Of a stretch of 64,000 nt of DNA, positions 24,376 to 31,985 are shown piece by piece (the stretch's first letter is position 1; every line of letters begins with the position of its first letter). The notes below the pieces were generated by a model. It saw nothing but the letters and a program-made list of their open reading frames with translations. It was not told the origin of the DNA and searched no databases. The position numbers were made by a program, and so were the translations under genes. Source of the DNA: JAWLHU01 sp049324875 (GTDB lineage Bacteria; Bacillota; Sulfobacillia; Symbiobacteriales; Symbiobacteriaceae); NCBI GenBank assembly GCA_049324875.1, contig JBMONC010000006.1, positions 62,001-126,000 of the forward strand, read 5' to 3'.

Positions 24376-25500
24376 CTACCCCAGAATGACCGCCAGGGTC
24401 CACTCAGCCAGCGCCTCCAGCTGGTCCAAAGGCATCCGCTCCTGGGTGGAGTGGATCTCCTCGTAACCGACCCCCAGCACCGCCGTCTGGATCCCCTTCC
24501 CGTTGAGGATGTTGGCGTCGGAGCCGCCGCCGGAGGAGGCGAGGGAGGGCTTGGCGCCGATCAGCTCCGCCGCCCGCATCGCCCTGGCCACCGCCGGGGA
24601 GTCGGCCGTCAGGTTGATGCCGGTGTAGGAACGGGTCACCTCGATCGAAACCTCGCCGCCCAGCTCCCGGGCCGCCGCCTCCATCGCCCCGGTCATGTGG
24701 GCGATCTGCGCCTCCAGCTTCTCCTGGTTGAGCGAGCGGGTCTCCCCCATCAGGGTGCAGCGCTCGGGGACGATGTTGGTCGGCCCCTCTGCCACCAGCG
24801 AGCCGATGTTGGCCGTGGTCTCCTCATCCACCCGGAGGAGCTTCATCCGGGAGATGGCCAGGGCGGCCATCTGCACCGCGGAGATCCCCTTCTCGGGGGC
24901 GACGCCGGCGTGGGCCGCCCGGCCCTGGAAGGTGGCGCTGATCTTGGCCGAGTTGGGCGCCCGCACCGTGATCTCGCCCACCGGGCCGCTGGAGTCCAGC
25001 ACGAAGCCCAGCTTGGACAGGAACCAGGTCTCATCCAGGTGCTTGGCCCCCAGCAGGCCGACCTCCTCGCAGATGGTGAAGGCGACCTCGATGGTCGGGT
25101 GCGGCAGGTTGCGCTCCTTCAGCACCTTCACCGCCTCGATGATGGCGGCCAGCCCGGCGGCATCATCCGCCCCCAGGATGGTGCTGCCATCCGAGACCAG
25201 GTAGTTCCCCTCGATCCGGGGCTTCACCCCGAAGCCGGGGGTGACCCGGTCCATGTGGCTGGAGAAGAGGAGCGGCTCCCCGTCGCCGGTGCCCTGGAGG
25301 CGGCCGTACAGGTTGCCCGCATCGCCGCCCACCTTCTCGCCGGCCTCATCCTCCATCACCAGGAAGCCCAGGTCGGCCAGGATCGCCTTCAGCTTGTCTG
25401 CCATCTGCCGCTCCCTGCGGCTGCCCGAATCGGTGGCGCAGAGCTCGATCAGAAGCGCCGTCAGCCGCTCTCGATTCACCATGCCCTTGCTGTAGGCCAC
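24376..25500 (-). CDS. M20-family aminopeptidase (PepT-like tripeptidase)
   Basis: 374 residues. Zinc site one is LFSSHMDRV near residue 80 (His and adjacent Asp), bridging Asp in GADDAAGLAAIIEA, catalytic/ligand Glu pair in TICEEVGLLGAK, and the final ligand His in GYEEIHSTQERMPL near the C-terminus. The dimerisation domain lies between. Pattern and length fit PepT-like di/tripeptidases of family M20B acting in the cytoplasm. GTG 25498-25500 is used; AAGGGAGA lies 11 bases upstream. Confidence 0.88.
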   Translation of the reverse strand: MAYSKGMVNRERLTALLIELCATDSGSRRERQMADKLKAILADLGFLVMEDEAGEKVGGDAGNLYGRLQGTGDGEPLLFSSHMDRVTPGFGVKPRIEGNYLVSDGSTILGADDAAGLAAIIEAVKVLKERNLPHPTIEVAFTICEEVGLLGAKHLDETWFLSKLGFVLDSSGPVGEITVRAPNSAKISATFQGRAAHAGVAPEKGISAVQMAALAISRMKLLRVDEETTANIGSLVAEGPTNIVPERCTLMGETRSLNQEKLEAQIAHMTGAMEAAARELGGEVSIEVTRSYTGINLTADSPAVARAMRAAELIGAKPSLASSGGGSDANILNGKGIQTAVLGVGYEEIHSTQERMPLDQLEALAEWTLAVILG

Positions 25501-25645
25501 TTGGAATAGACTCTCCCTTCGGTGCTCAGGTACATCTCACTCACTTCGCCTGATGCTCCCCGGAATCCTTCGGGTGCAGGAATATCTTGCCCTTCTCCAC
25601 GAACCTCCCGGGATGGCCGGGCGGACCCGCTCCCCCAACCGCCAG

Positions 25646-25681
25646 AGAAAGGAAGAGACCGCTCCGGTCGGGAGCGGTCTC
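25646..25681 (-). terminator. Intrinsic terminator of sodA
   Basis: GAGACCGCTCC (25655-25665) pairs with GGAGCGGTCTC (25671-25681), loop of five; on the minus strand the stem is followed by TTCCTTTCT. Confidence 0.85.
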
Positions 25682-25688
25682 CTTTCGC

Positions 25689-26300
25689 TTACTTTGCGGC
25701 GGCGTACTTCTCGGCCACCTTATCCCAGTTGACGACGTTGAAGAAGGCGTTGATGTAGTCAGGGCGCCGGTTCTGGTACTTGAGGTAGTAGGCGTGCTCC
25801 CAGACGTCCATGCCCAGGATCGGGGTGTCGCCCTGCATCAGCGGGCTGTCCTGGTTGGCGGTGGAGTAGACGGCCAGCTTCTTCTCCTTGGTGACCACCA
25901 GCCAGGCCCAGCCGGAGCCGAACCGGGTGGCGCCGGCCTTGGAGAACTCGGCCTTGAAGTTGTCGAAGGAGCCGAAGGTGGCGTTGATGGCGTCGGCCAG
26001 GGCGCCGGACGGGGCGTTGGCGCCGCCGGGGGTCAGGATCTCCCAGAAGAGGGTGTGGTTGGCGTGGCCGCCCCCGTTGTTGCGGACGGCGGTCCGGATG
26101 TTCTCGGGCACGGAGTCGATTCGGGCCAGCAGCGCCTCGATCGAGAGATCGGCCAGAGCGGCCTGTCCCTCAAGGGCGGCGTTCAAGTTGTTGACATAGG
26201 CTGCGTGGTGCTTGCCGTGGTGGATCTGCATCGTCATCTCATCGATGTGCGGCTCCAGGGCATTGTGAGCGTAGGGAAGCGGTGGAAGCTGATAAGCCAT
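25689..26300 (-). CDS. sodA: Superoxide dismutase (Mn/Fe)
   Basis: Disproportionates superoxide in the cytoplasm. 203 residues from ATG 26298-26300 (AGGAGGGG about 8 bases upstream), beginning MAYQLPPLPYAHNALEPHID. Metal ligands are His in MQIHHGKHH near residue 27, His in NHTLFWEIL near 82, and Asp and His in DVWEHAYYLKYQNRRPDYI near 165-169. The GGGHANH and GSGWAWLV contexts are typical. Mn versus Fe cannot be settled by eye, though the family context favours Mn. Own terminator downstream. Confidence 0.95.
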   Translation of the reverse strand: MAYQLPPLPYAHNALEPHIDEMTMQIHHGKHHAAYVNNLNAALEGQAALADLSIEALLARIDSVPENIRTAVRNNGGGHANHTLFWEILTPGGANAPSGALADAINATFGSFDNFKAEFSKAGATRFGSGWAWLVVTKEKKLAVYSTANQDSPLMQGDTPILGMDVWEHAYYLKYQNRRPDYINAFFNVVNWDKVAEKYAAAK

Positions 26301-26667
26301 GTAGAAACCCCTCCTGTACCGTTGGAATGTCCGATTGTGCACCAACCGGCCCCAATGAATGAGACGAAAGGCGCACACCATTGGTAATGGCCCTCCAACG
26401 AAAGGTTACCCCATAGGACGTAGATTTTCAACTATCATCAATAAAAAGTTGGCTGGCCAGGGAGCGCGAGCCGGTGGAAGCACCCCAAGTAGCATGTAGG
26501 AAAGCACCCCGCTTCATACGGAGCAGAGCCTCTTCGGAGGGAGAGAATTCCACGCCGTCACCTTGCGCGGCTCGCCTCCTTCAGCGATAATCGTATGCGG
26601 GATTCCGGGTGATTTGGAAGGCGCTCCTGTCTTTCGTGCGCGCACAGGCTCTGAGGAGGTAGATCCC
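26301..26667. other. Intergenic region between divergent sodA and udk
   Basis: No gene seen. It must hold both promoters. On the minus strand TTGAAA, 17 bases, then TAACCT within the AT-rich part (about 26401-26430) is a weak candidate for sodA. I looked for T-box or riboswitch signatures in front of udk and found none that hold up. Confidence 0.5.
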
Positions 26668-27294
26668 ATGCCAGTCCCGAAGGCGGTCATCGCCATTGCG
26701 GGCGGAACCGGCTCCGGCAAGACCACCATCGCCAAACGGATTGTCGAAGAGCTGCCGGCGCACGTAACCTTGCTGGCCCACGATGCCTATTACAAGGATT
26801 ACCCCCACCTCTCCTTCGAGGAGCGGTGCCGGCTGAATTACGACCACCCCGACGCCTTTGACAACGAGCTGTTCATTCAGCATGTCCGGGCGCTGAAGGC
26901 GGGGAAGGCGATCGACCGGCCAGTCTACAACTTCTCCACCTACCTGCGGGAGGAGTTCACCGTCCACGTCGAACCCCTGGAGATTGTGGTGGTGGAAGGG
27001 TTCATGGTCCTGGAGAACCCCGATCTCCGCAAGCTCTATGACCTCCGTGTCTTCGTCGACACCGACGCCGACGTGCGGATCCTCCGCCGGATCATCCGGG
27101 ACATGCGGGAGCGGGGACGGACGCTGGACTCGGTGATCAACCAGTACCTGGACACGGTCAAGCCGATGCATGAGGCGTTTGTGGAGCCCACCAAGCGCTA
27201 CGCCAATGTGATCATCCCCGAGGGCGCCTTCAACCAGGCGGGGCTCGAGGTGTTGATGGCCCAGATTCGCCACCTGATTGGGCGCAGCTCTTAA
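26668..27294 (+). CDS. udk: Uridine kinase family protein
   Basis: Phosphorylates uridine and cytidine in pyrimidine salvage. 208 residues from ATG 26668, just after GAGGAGGT. P-loop IAGGTGSGKTTIAKRI near residue 10, then HDAYYKDYPHLSFEERCRLN with the family Asp/Tyr pair, DHPDAFDNELF, and FVDTDADVRILRRIIRDMRERGR as the lid and LID-like Arg cluster. Closely fits UdK of Firmicutes. A P-loop phosphoribulokinase-like relative is unlikely. Confidence 0.93.
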   Translation: MPVPKAVIAIAGGTGSGKTTIAKRIVEELPAHVTLLAHDAYYKDYPHLSFEERCRLNYDHPDAFDNELFIQHVRALKAGKAIDRPVYNFSTYLREEFTVHVEPLEIVVVEGFMVLENPDLRKLYDLRVFVDTDADVRILRRIIRDMRERGRTLDSVINQYLDTVKPMHEAFVEPTKRYANVIIPEGAFNQAGLEVLMAQIRHLIGRSS

Positions 27295-27477
27295 AGGGGC
27301 ATACTGTTCATAGACCTTGCGGACCTTTTCATGGATCGCACCCCTATGGTAAACTGGGTCTGATAGGGGTTTCTGTACAACCGAATCGCCCCGCTCCGGC
27401 GCGGCGTTTGACGGAAACCGGATCGGGAAGACTATGATCATCGCGGACCCGATCGAAGTTCTGGGGGTGGATATTGC

Positions 27478-27711
27478 ATGGCTGAGGAGACGCTGTTTCA
27501 GCGTGTGGATCGGGCGCTCGACATGATTCGGCCGGCGATTCGGATGGACGGCGGCGAGGTTGAGCTGATTGAGGTCGAGGAGGGCGTCGCCCGCGTTCGG
27601 ATGATGGGTGCGTGTGGCGGCTGTCCCATGTCCACCATGACCCTCAAGATGGGCATCGAGCGGGCCATTCGGCAGCAGGTGCCCGAGGTCCGGGCCGTCG
27701 AGGCGGTCTAG
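27478..27711 (+). CDS. NifU-like Fe-S scaffold (C-terminal NifU domain only)
   Basis: 77 residues. VDRALDMIRPAIRMDGGEVE followed by RMMGACGGCPMSTMTLKMGI, with the Cys pair C46 and C49 that hold a labile 4Fe-4S cluster in NfuA/NifU C-terminal domains. Stand-alone Nfu proteins carry clusters to client enzymes. GGGGGTGG lies about ten bases upstream of ATG 27478. Confidence 0.9.
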   Translation: MAEETLFQRVDRALDMIRPAIRMDGGEVELIEVEEGVARVRMMGACGGCPMSTMTLKMGIERAIRQQVPEVRAVEAV

Positions 27712-27725
27712 ACGCAACCCGTGTG

Positions 27726-27750
27726 GAGGGGGCTGGTGCCCCCTCTTTCT
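27726..27750 (+). terminator. Short terminator after the NifU-like gene
   Basis: GAGGGGGC (27726-27733) pairs with GCCCCCTC (27738-27745), loop TGGT, followed by TTTCT. Confidence 0.7.
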
Positions 27751-27770
27751 GTGCCAGGGGAGGGCGGAGC

Positions 27771-28118
27771 GTGACAGAGGAGAACCGGCAGCCGGCTGAT
27801 GAGGAGCGCCGGCTGAAGGAGGAGCGGGAGGAAAGGGAGTTCGACGAGGCGGTCAGGCAGTTGAACTACAAGGTGCACCGGCACATGGGGATGACCGCCG
27901 CCGTCCTCGGGCTGATCGCTGCGGGGGTGGCGTTCTGGCGGCTCTCCAGCGTGATGGGGATCTCGCCATGGGAGGCGTTGAGCGGGGCGATGCCGCTCTT
28001 CGGACTGATCCTGGTGATCCTGCTGCTGGGCGTGATCTTCAGCCTGGGCACCTCCCGGCTCGCCTGGGGGATTGAGAAGCTGATCGAGCGAGCAAAGAAG
28101 CGGAAAGCCGGCGAGTAG
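27771..28118 (+). CDS. Hypothetical two-helix membrane protein
   Basis: 115 residues from GTG 27771. A highly charged cytoplasmic N-terminus (Glu/Arg-rich, residues 1-38) is followed by membrane helices near 40-60 and 72-93 and a basic C-terminus RAKKRKAGE. No family recognised. GGGGAGGG lies upstream. It lies between two terminators, so is a single-gene transcript or reads through from the NifU-like gene. Confidence 0.7.
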   Translation: MTEENRQPADEERRLKEEREEREFDEAVRQLNYKVHRHMGMTAAVLGLIAAGVAFWRLSSVMGISPWEALSGAMPLFGLILVILLLGVIFSLGTSRLAWGIEKLIERAKKRKAGE

Positions 28119-28130
28119 CCGGCTTTCTTC
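28104..28130 (+). terminator. Terminator overlapping the stop of the small membrane gene
   Basis: AAAGCCGGC (28104-28112) pairs with GCCGGCTTT (28118-28126), loop of five, then CTTC. The stop codon TAG is in the loop. Confidence 0.75.
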
Positions 28131-28249
28131 GCGGAGTGACAGTGCAGGTCCCGGTTGGCCGTCCGCAGGTTGATCGGCAGGCCGGTCAGGCCCCGTGGCC
28201 CCAGCCTCGGGAGGCTGGATCGGTGGACCATCGTAGCCTGCACCGGTCC

Positions 28250-28728
28250 TCAGCGCCCGCACCCGGCCGCACCGGGGCTCGGGGCGGACCAGAGGGTCCA
28301 GTCCAGGTAGCTGTTGGTGTCCTGCCCGGCGGGGTTGCGGCAGAGAGTCCGCCGGCCGGAGAGGGTCCAGCCCGGCAGCGCCCCGCCCCAGGCAACCCTG
28401 TCCACCAGCTCGGGCCCGTTCCGCAGCTCAGCCCGGTCCCGCTCCGGGGAGAGGGTGAGGCCGGGCAGCTCCAGCAGGTAGGGGTAGGGGCCGAACCGCT
28501 CCCGGAAGGCTGCAGCGCTGCGGACCAGCAGCAAGGGCTGGCCCGGGGTCAGGGTGGTCCCCGCCGGGAGCCGGAACTCCCCGCCCCCGCCGGCGATGGA
28601 CCAGCCGCCCAGGTCGAGGGGCCGGGGGCCGAAGAGGCCCAGCTCGATGTAGCCCTGGGCTGCATCCACCTCGGTGATCAGCGGCCAGTCCGCCGGCCAG
28701 CCGTTGTACCAATCATAGGTGAAGATGT
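28250..28728 (-). CDS. Split PLD/lamin-tail lipoprotein gene, segment 3 (C-terminal lamin-tail domain)
   Basis: No start codon of its own. From the core repeat at 28722-28728 the frame reads IFTYDWYNGWPADWPLITEV, then a lamin-tail-like domain: YIELGLFGPRPLDLGGWSIA, LPAGTTLTPGQPLLLVRSAA and LVDRVAWGGALPGWTLSG, ending at TGA 28250-28252. The same kind of domain occurs in segment 1. The frame is continuous with segment 2 (ending YYTDI at the matching repeat at 31479-31485) once element 1 is removed. It is 157 codons after the junction. A longer open frame to 30502 exists only because it is antisense to the recombinase. Confidence 0.85.
28722..28728. other. Left attachment site core of element 1
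   Basis: AAGATGT, identical to 31479-31485. Host sequence lies to the left, element sequence to the right. Codon phase (ATC TTx on the minus strand) is the same at both copies. Confidence 0.85.
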
Positions 28729-28730
28729 AA

Positions 28731-28759
28731 TTGACTGGTAGTACACGCGGTGGTATGGT
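28731..28759 (+). promoter_or_regulatory. Probable promoter of recombinase 1, adjoining the attachment core
   Basis: TTGACT (28731-28736), 17 bases, TATGGT (28754-28759). The -35 box starts three bases inside the element, so integrase binding at the attachment site should compete with transcription. Confidence 0.6.
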
Positions 28760-28795
28760 GGAGGAAAGGGTCCAGGAACTGGGAGGCTGTACCAA

Positions 28796-30361
28796 ATGGG
28801 TTCGGCAGCACGCTCGATCGATCCTGCCAAGGTCGCCCTCTACATCCGCTGGTCGACGGAGGATCAGGGGGAGGGGACCACGCTGGAGGTGCAGCTGGAG
28901 GGCTGCAGCCACTTCGTGAAGAGCCAGGGCTGGATGGTCAACCAGGAGCTCATCTTCGTGGATGACGGCTACTCCGGCGGCACCCTGGACCGCCCCGCCC
29001 TGACACGCCTTCGCCGGCTGGTGAAGGAGGGCCAGGTGGACTGCGTGGTGGTCTTCAAGCTGGACCGGCTCTCCCGCAACGTGGTGGACACGGTCAACCT
29101 GGTGCTTCGGGAGTGGGAGAACCGCTGCTACCTCAAGAGCGCCCGGGAGTCCATCGACACCTATGATCACGCCGGCAAGATGTTCTTCTACACGCTGGTC
29201 AGCTTTGCCGAGTGGGAGCGGAATACGATCCGGGACCGGACCTTCTCCGGCCGGGTGCGCCGGGCCCAGGAGGGGCGCAACCCGGGGCGGAAGCTGCCCT
29301 TCGGCTACACCAGCGGGGAGCGGCGGGGCGAGGTCCGGGTGGTGCCCGAGGAGGCCGAGGTGGTGCGGCGGATCTTCCGGGAGTACGTCGCCGGCTCCTC
29401 GGTCCGGGCCATCGCCTTCAAGCTGAACGAGGAGGGGATCCCGGGCCCCCGGGGGAGCGGTTGGTCCGGTCCCACCGTGGCCCGGATGCTCTCCAACGAG
29501 ACCTACACCGGCAGGCTGATCTTCGGGGCGGTCACCCGGATGCCGAAGCAGCGGCCGGAGGGGACCCCGGCGGTGGTGGCCAACGAGCAACCGCTGGTCG
29601 TGAAGGACGGGGCGCTGCCGGTGATCATCCCGCCGGAGGAGTTCGCCCTGGCCCAGGCGGTGAAGCGGGAGCGCCCGAGCCCCGGCCGGGGGGATGGCGG
29701 TGGCCGGGCCATGGCCTCCGCGTACCTGTTGAGCGGGCTCCTGGTCTGCGGCCTCTGCGGCGGGACGATGCGGGTCCGGCCCCCCTACGACCGGAAGCAC
29801 GCCCTCTACTTCTGCCTCACCCGCTTCCACCAGGGGCCCTCGGCCTGCGACTCCTCCTACATCCGCCAGCCGGATCTGGACGCCGAGGTGGTGCGGCACC
29901 TGAAGGAGCGGTACGGGTCGGCCGAGCACCGGATGCGCCACATCCGGGAGTACCTGGCTCAGGTGAGCGGTGAGATGGTGGCGGTCGAGGGCGCCCTGCG
30001 GAAGGTGCAGGAGCAGCTGGCCGGCCTGTCCGAGGAGGAGGCCCATGTCCGCAAGCACTTCCGGCAGCAGGCCATCACCCTGGAGGAGTACCGGCAGATG
30101 GTCGCTGACCTCCGGGTCGAGGAGGCGGAGCTGAGGGGCAAGGAAGGGACCCTCTCGACCCGCCTGGGCGACCTTCGGGCCACGGCAGGGGGACAGGCCT
30201 ACCTGCTGGATGCGGCCCGTCGGATCGACCAGTGGGAGCAGCTGGAGCCGATGGAGCAGAAGAACGTGCTCCGGTTCTACGTGCACGAGGTCCGGGCCTT
30301 CAAGCGGCCCCGGTCCAACCAGGTTGACTGCACGATCGTCTGGAAGAGCCAGGGGTGCTAG
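28796..30361 (+). CDS. Large serine recombinase of element 1
   Basis: 521 residues. Catalytic domain (about 10-150): VALYIRWSTEDQGEGTTLEV carries the nucleophilic Ser of the RxST motif, followed by VDCVVVFKLDRLSRNVVDTV with the catalytic Arg pair, and SFAEWERNTIRDRT. Recombinase domain (about 165-260) starts KLPFGYTSGERRG. Zinc ribbon at LLVCGLCGGTMRV with later Cys in YFCLTRFHQGPSACD, then a long coiled coil (about 375-470). This is the domain order of phage-type large serine integrases. ATG 28796 has GGGAGG nine bases upstream. Closely similar along its length to the recombinase at 31986. Confidence 0.93.
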   Translation: MGSAARSIDPAKVALYIRWSTEDQGEGTTLEVQLEGCSHFVKSQGWMVNQELIFVDDGYSGGTLDRPALTRLRRLVKEGQVDCVVVFKLDRLSRNVVDTVNLVLREWENRCYLKSARESIDTYDHAGKMFFYTLVSFAEWERNTIRDRTFSGRVRRAQEGRNPGRKLPFGYTSGERRGEVRVVPEEAEVVRRIFREYVAGSSVRAIAFKLNEEGIPGPRGSGWSGPTVARMLSNETYTGRLIFGAVTRMPKQRPEGTPAVVANEQPLVVKDGALPVIIPPEEFALAQAVKRERPSPGRGDGGGRAMASAYLLSGLLVCGLCGGTMRVRPPYDRKHALYFCLTRFHQGPSACDSSYIRQPDLDAEVVRHLKERYGSAEHRMRHIREYLAQVSGEMVAVEGALRKVQEQLAGLSEEEAHVRKHFRQQAITLEEYRQMVADLRVEEAELRGKEGTLSTRLGDLRATAGGQAYLLDAARRIDQWEQLEPMEQKNVLRFYVHEVRAFKRPRSNQVDCTIVWKSQGC

Positions 30362-30371
30362 GAGTGGTTGG

Positions 30372-30404
30372 GGAGGCCCGCGACGGGCCTCCTCGATTTG
30401 TTTC
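30372..30404 (+). terminator. Terminator after recombinase 1
   Basis: GGAGGCCCG (30372-30380) pairs with CGGGCCTCC (30384-30392), loop CGA, followed by TCGATTTGTTT. Confidence 0.75.
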
Positions 30405-30480
30405 CTGGGAGGGTCAAGGCCCTGGGGGACCCGCCGGCGAATCCCTTGGCAGGGTGGGGTAAACAAAGAGGGTGAGGCAG

Positions 30481-30648
30481 ATGGCCAGCAGGCCAAGGTC
30501 ATACGTGTTCCATGTTTCGCATGAGCATGTCGTCGACCCTCAGTCTGTGGAGCGGGGGCACCGAGTCTGGGCCATGTACCTGGCCGAGCGGCTCAGGAAG
30601 CAGGCGGCTAGGTCCCTTCCCCCGGAGGCCAAGGCAGGCGCTCACTGA
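30481..30648 (+). CDS. Small conserved element protein, candidate recombination directionality factor (element 1)
   Basis: 55 residues, MASRPRSYVFHVSHEHVVDP then QSVERGHRVWAMYLAERLRK and a Pro/Ala tail. It aligns over its core with the 52-residue protein at 34766-34924 in element 2 (Y-x2-HV-x-H, V-x-DP-x2-VERG, WA-x2-LA). Ribosome site AGAGGGTGAGG precedes ATG 30481. In SPbeta-type systems the factor that turns an integrase to excision is a protein of about this size. The assignment rests on size, position and conservation beside two recombinases; an unrelated DNA-binding or regulatory role is possible. Confidence 0.72.
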   Translation: MASRPRSYVFHVSHEHVVDPQSVERGHRVWAMYLAERLRKQAARSLPPEAKAGAH

Positions 30649-30653
30649 TGATT

Positions 30654-30693
30654 AAAGGCGGTTCCGCTCTCCAAGCGGGACCGCCTTTCTTTG
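30654..30693 (+). terminator. Terminator after the small conserved gene
   Basis: AAAGGCGGTTCCGCT (30654-30668) pairs with AGCGGGACCGCCTTT (30674-30688) with one T-G wobble, followed by CTTTG. Confidence 0.85.
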
Positions 30694-31136
30694 GGGGCTT
30701 GTTCGCGACCCGTTCGCCCCGTCTGCCGGTTCGGATCTGCTTTACATGTGGTGCCACCTGTTCTAGCCCAAGTGAGACAAGCCCTTCCCGGTCTCGCGAC
30801 GCACACAGTGAGGGTGTGCGTCGTCTTCAAACCCTTGCCGCTGTAGGCCTTCGTGGTGCGGAGACGCACCATCTATTCTGCATGCACGCCAGGGCGGATT
30901 CCGACGACACCCTGCTCAGGGCTTGAGACTCTAGCCCATTAGGGACTGCGACACCCTGGTCGATCCCTCGTGGCAGCTCGTCTACCCCAACTGCCACAAG
31001 GCATGAGACCACAACGACACCCTACTCTCTGCGTACCCGAAGGGGAATCTCATGCAAAGGGACCCGCGAACCAAGCCGCGGGTCCCCTCGTATTACTTGG
31101 TGGCGGCCCCTTGTTGAACGGAAAGGGGGTGGAAGC
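30694..31136. other. Hairpin-rich DNA of element 1 without recognised genes
   Basis: No protein gene supported. Stable stems: CGACGCACAC / GTGTGCGTCG (30797-30806 / 30814-30823), TGGTGCG / CGCACCA (30854-30860 / 30865-30871) and GGGACCCGCG / CGCGGGTCCC (31059-31068 / 31077-31086). The last is followed by CTCGTATTACTT and may be a terminator of an RNA. A structured non-coding RNA or a recombination or replication site are both open. Confidence 0.5.
30905..31024 (+). repeat. Three short direct repeats CGACACCCT in element 1
   Basis: CGACACCCT(G/A) at 30905-30914, 30949-30958 and 31015-31024, all in the same orientation. A fourth copy is at 31947-31955 in the leader of recombinase 2. Could be binding sites for an element-encoded protein. 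Confidence 0.5.
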
Positions 31137-31214
31137 ATGAGCAAGCTGGATGATCGTCTCTTCTGGCTGATCTTCCTGACGCTCTTGCTGAAGCTCCTAT
31201 CCCTTAACTTCTAA
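31137..31214 (+). CDS. 25-residue membrane peptide of element 1
   Basis: Starts MSKLDDRLFWLIFLTLLLKL and ends LSLNF: a short charged N-terminus followed by a single hydrophobic helix. AAAGGGGGTGG lies four to five bases upstream of ATG 31137 and a terminator follows directly. Single-helix peptides of this kind can be toxins or membrane-protein modulators; nothing here decides. A small membrane protein is also found in element 2 (33660). Confidence 0.6.
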   Translation: MSKLDDRLFWLIFLTLLLKLLSLNF

Positions 31215-31240
31215 GGGGTAGGGAGAAGAACCCTGCCCCT
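31214..31240 (+). terminator. Hairpin after the membrane peptide
   Basis: AGGGGTAGGG (31214-31223) pairs with CCCTGCCCCT (31231-31240), one wobble. The stem begins on the last base of the stop codon. Confidence 0.6.
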
Positions 31241-31266
31241 CGATGCTGACAGACAACGGTGGCCGC

Positions 31267-31294
31267 CAGGCCCGGTGTGCAAGCACCGGGCCTG
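31267..31294. other. Perfect 11-bp stem-loop near the right end of element 1
   Basis: CAGGCCCGGTG (31267-31277) pairs with CACCGGGCCTG (31284-31294), six-base loop. No T-run. No gene is seen between here and the attachment core at 31479. Confidence 0.55.
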
Positions 31295-31478
31295 TACCAG
31301 TTTGGCCCAACCGTCAGGCTCTCATACGGCCGGTTACGACAGCCCACCACGCGGCCCGAGCAGAATCATGACAATCCCGAAAACGAGCCAGACTGGGTAC
31401 AGAGTGCGGGTCCACATGTGGTGAAAAACCCGGGCGCAATATGGCGATCACTGATGTGTATTTCTCGTAACCAACGCC

Positions 31479-31485
31479 AAGATGT
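31479..31485. other. Right attachment site core of element 1
   Basis: AAGATGT. Element sequence (...CGTAACCAACGCC) lies to the left, the split gene to the right. In the circular form the joined ends would place GTAACCA (31467-31473) and TGGTAGTAC (28736-28744) as an imperfect dyad around the core. Confidence 0.85.
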
Positions 31486-31858
31486 CGGTGTAGTACTGCC
31501 CGATTGTGGGATGCTCCAGGATCAGCCCGACCTCCCGGTTGTTGGCCGGTGAGTTGTAGGACCAGTTGATGGAGGAGACCAGCACCCGCTCCCCGTCCAC
31601 CACCAGCCCCTTGTTGTGCAACTTGGTCAGCCGGGCCAGGTCGGTCCGCATCAGCCGCGCCTGCATGTCCAGCCCTTCCTCACTGGCGATCCGGTTGACG
31701 TAGGCGGCGGTCCAGGCGTTGTCCCGCGGGGCGCTGGGGTCAACCCAACTGCCCGAGAGGAGGATCCGGACCCGCACGCCCCGGCGGGCTGCCTTGATCA
31801 GCTCTTCCAGCAGCAGGTTGGGGGTTCGCTCGGGCGAACCATCCTTCGGCCCCCAGTG
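31479..31858 (-). CDS. Split PLD/lamin-tail lipoprotein gene, segment 2 (second HKD motif)
   Basis: Bounded by the two attachment cores. The minus-strand frame runs HWGPKDGSPERTPNLLLEEL, then RGVRVRILLSGSWVDP and the phospholipase-D signature LHNKGLVVDG followed by VLVSSINWSYNSPANNRE. His, Lys and Asp of this second HKD fall at residues 562, 564 and 569 of the rejoined protein. It ends YYTDI at the core of element 1. A GTG at 31777 could allow separate translation, but no good ribosome site is seen and the fragment would lack the first HKD. Confidence 0.88.
31854..31858. other. Left attachment site core of element 2
   Basis: CAGTG, identical to 35121-35125. Codon phase (CAC TGx on the minus strand) is the same at both. 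Confidence 0.75.
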
Positions 31859-31985
31859 GGCGTGCCTTCACTGCCACGTATGCCGTACATTCTCCAGGAG
31901 GGAAGAGGCGCTGCGCTTACAGGAATGGAATTCTCTACCTCGTGAGCGACACCCTCTTTCCGAACGCCGATGAGGGGGCTGGAGA

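Larger units (their letters stand above)
28729..31485 (+). mobile_element. Element 1: 2.76-kb serine-recombinase intervening element
   Basis: Bounded by AAGATGT direct repeats. Contents in order: promoter and large serine recombinase, terminator, a 55-residue protein shared with element 2, terminator, about 440 bases of hairpin-rich DNA, a 25-residue membrane peptide, more hairpins, right end. It interrupts the split lipoprotein gene after codon YYTDI. No phage structural, replication or resistance genes, so too small for a prophage; comparable in plan to a minimal integrative element or a degenerate skin-like element. Confidence 0.85.

Noticed and set aside
26301..26667. T-box or riboswitch ahead of udk
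   Set aside because: No GGGTGG-type T-box core or convincing antiterminator could be found; uridine kinase would be an odd target.
28250..30502. A single 750-residue minus-strand protein
   Set aside because: Only the last 157-158 codons resemble a protein; the rest is antisense to recombinase 1 and crosses the attachment core.
31259..31552. 97-codon plus-strand open frame at the right end of element 1
   Set aside because: Crosses the attachment core into the antisense of segment 2, no ribosome site, poor composition.
31448..31777. Independent 109-residue PLD-fragment gene from GTG 31777
   Set aside because: No ribosome site, starts mid-domain, and its frame continues upstream to the core of element 2; better explained as segment 2 of the split gene.
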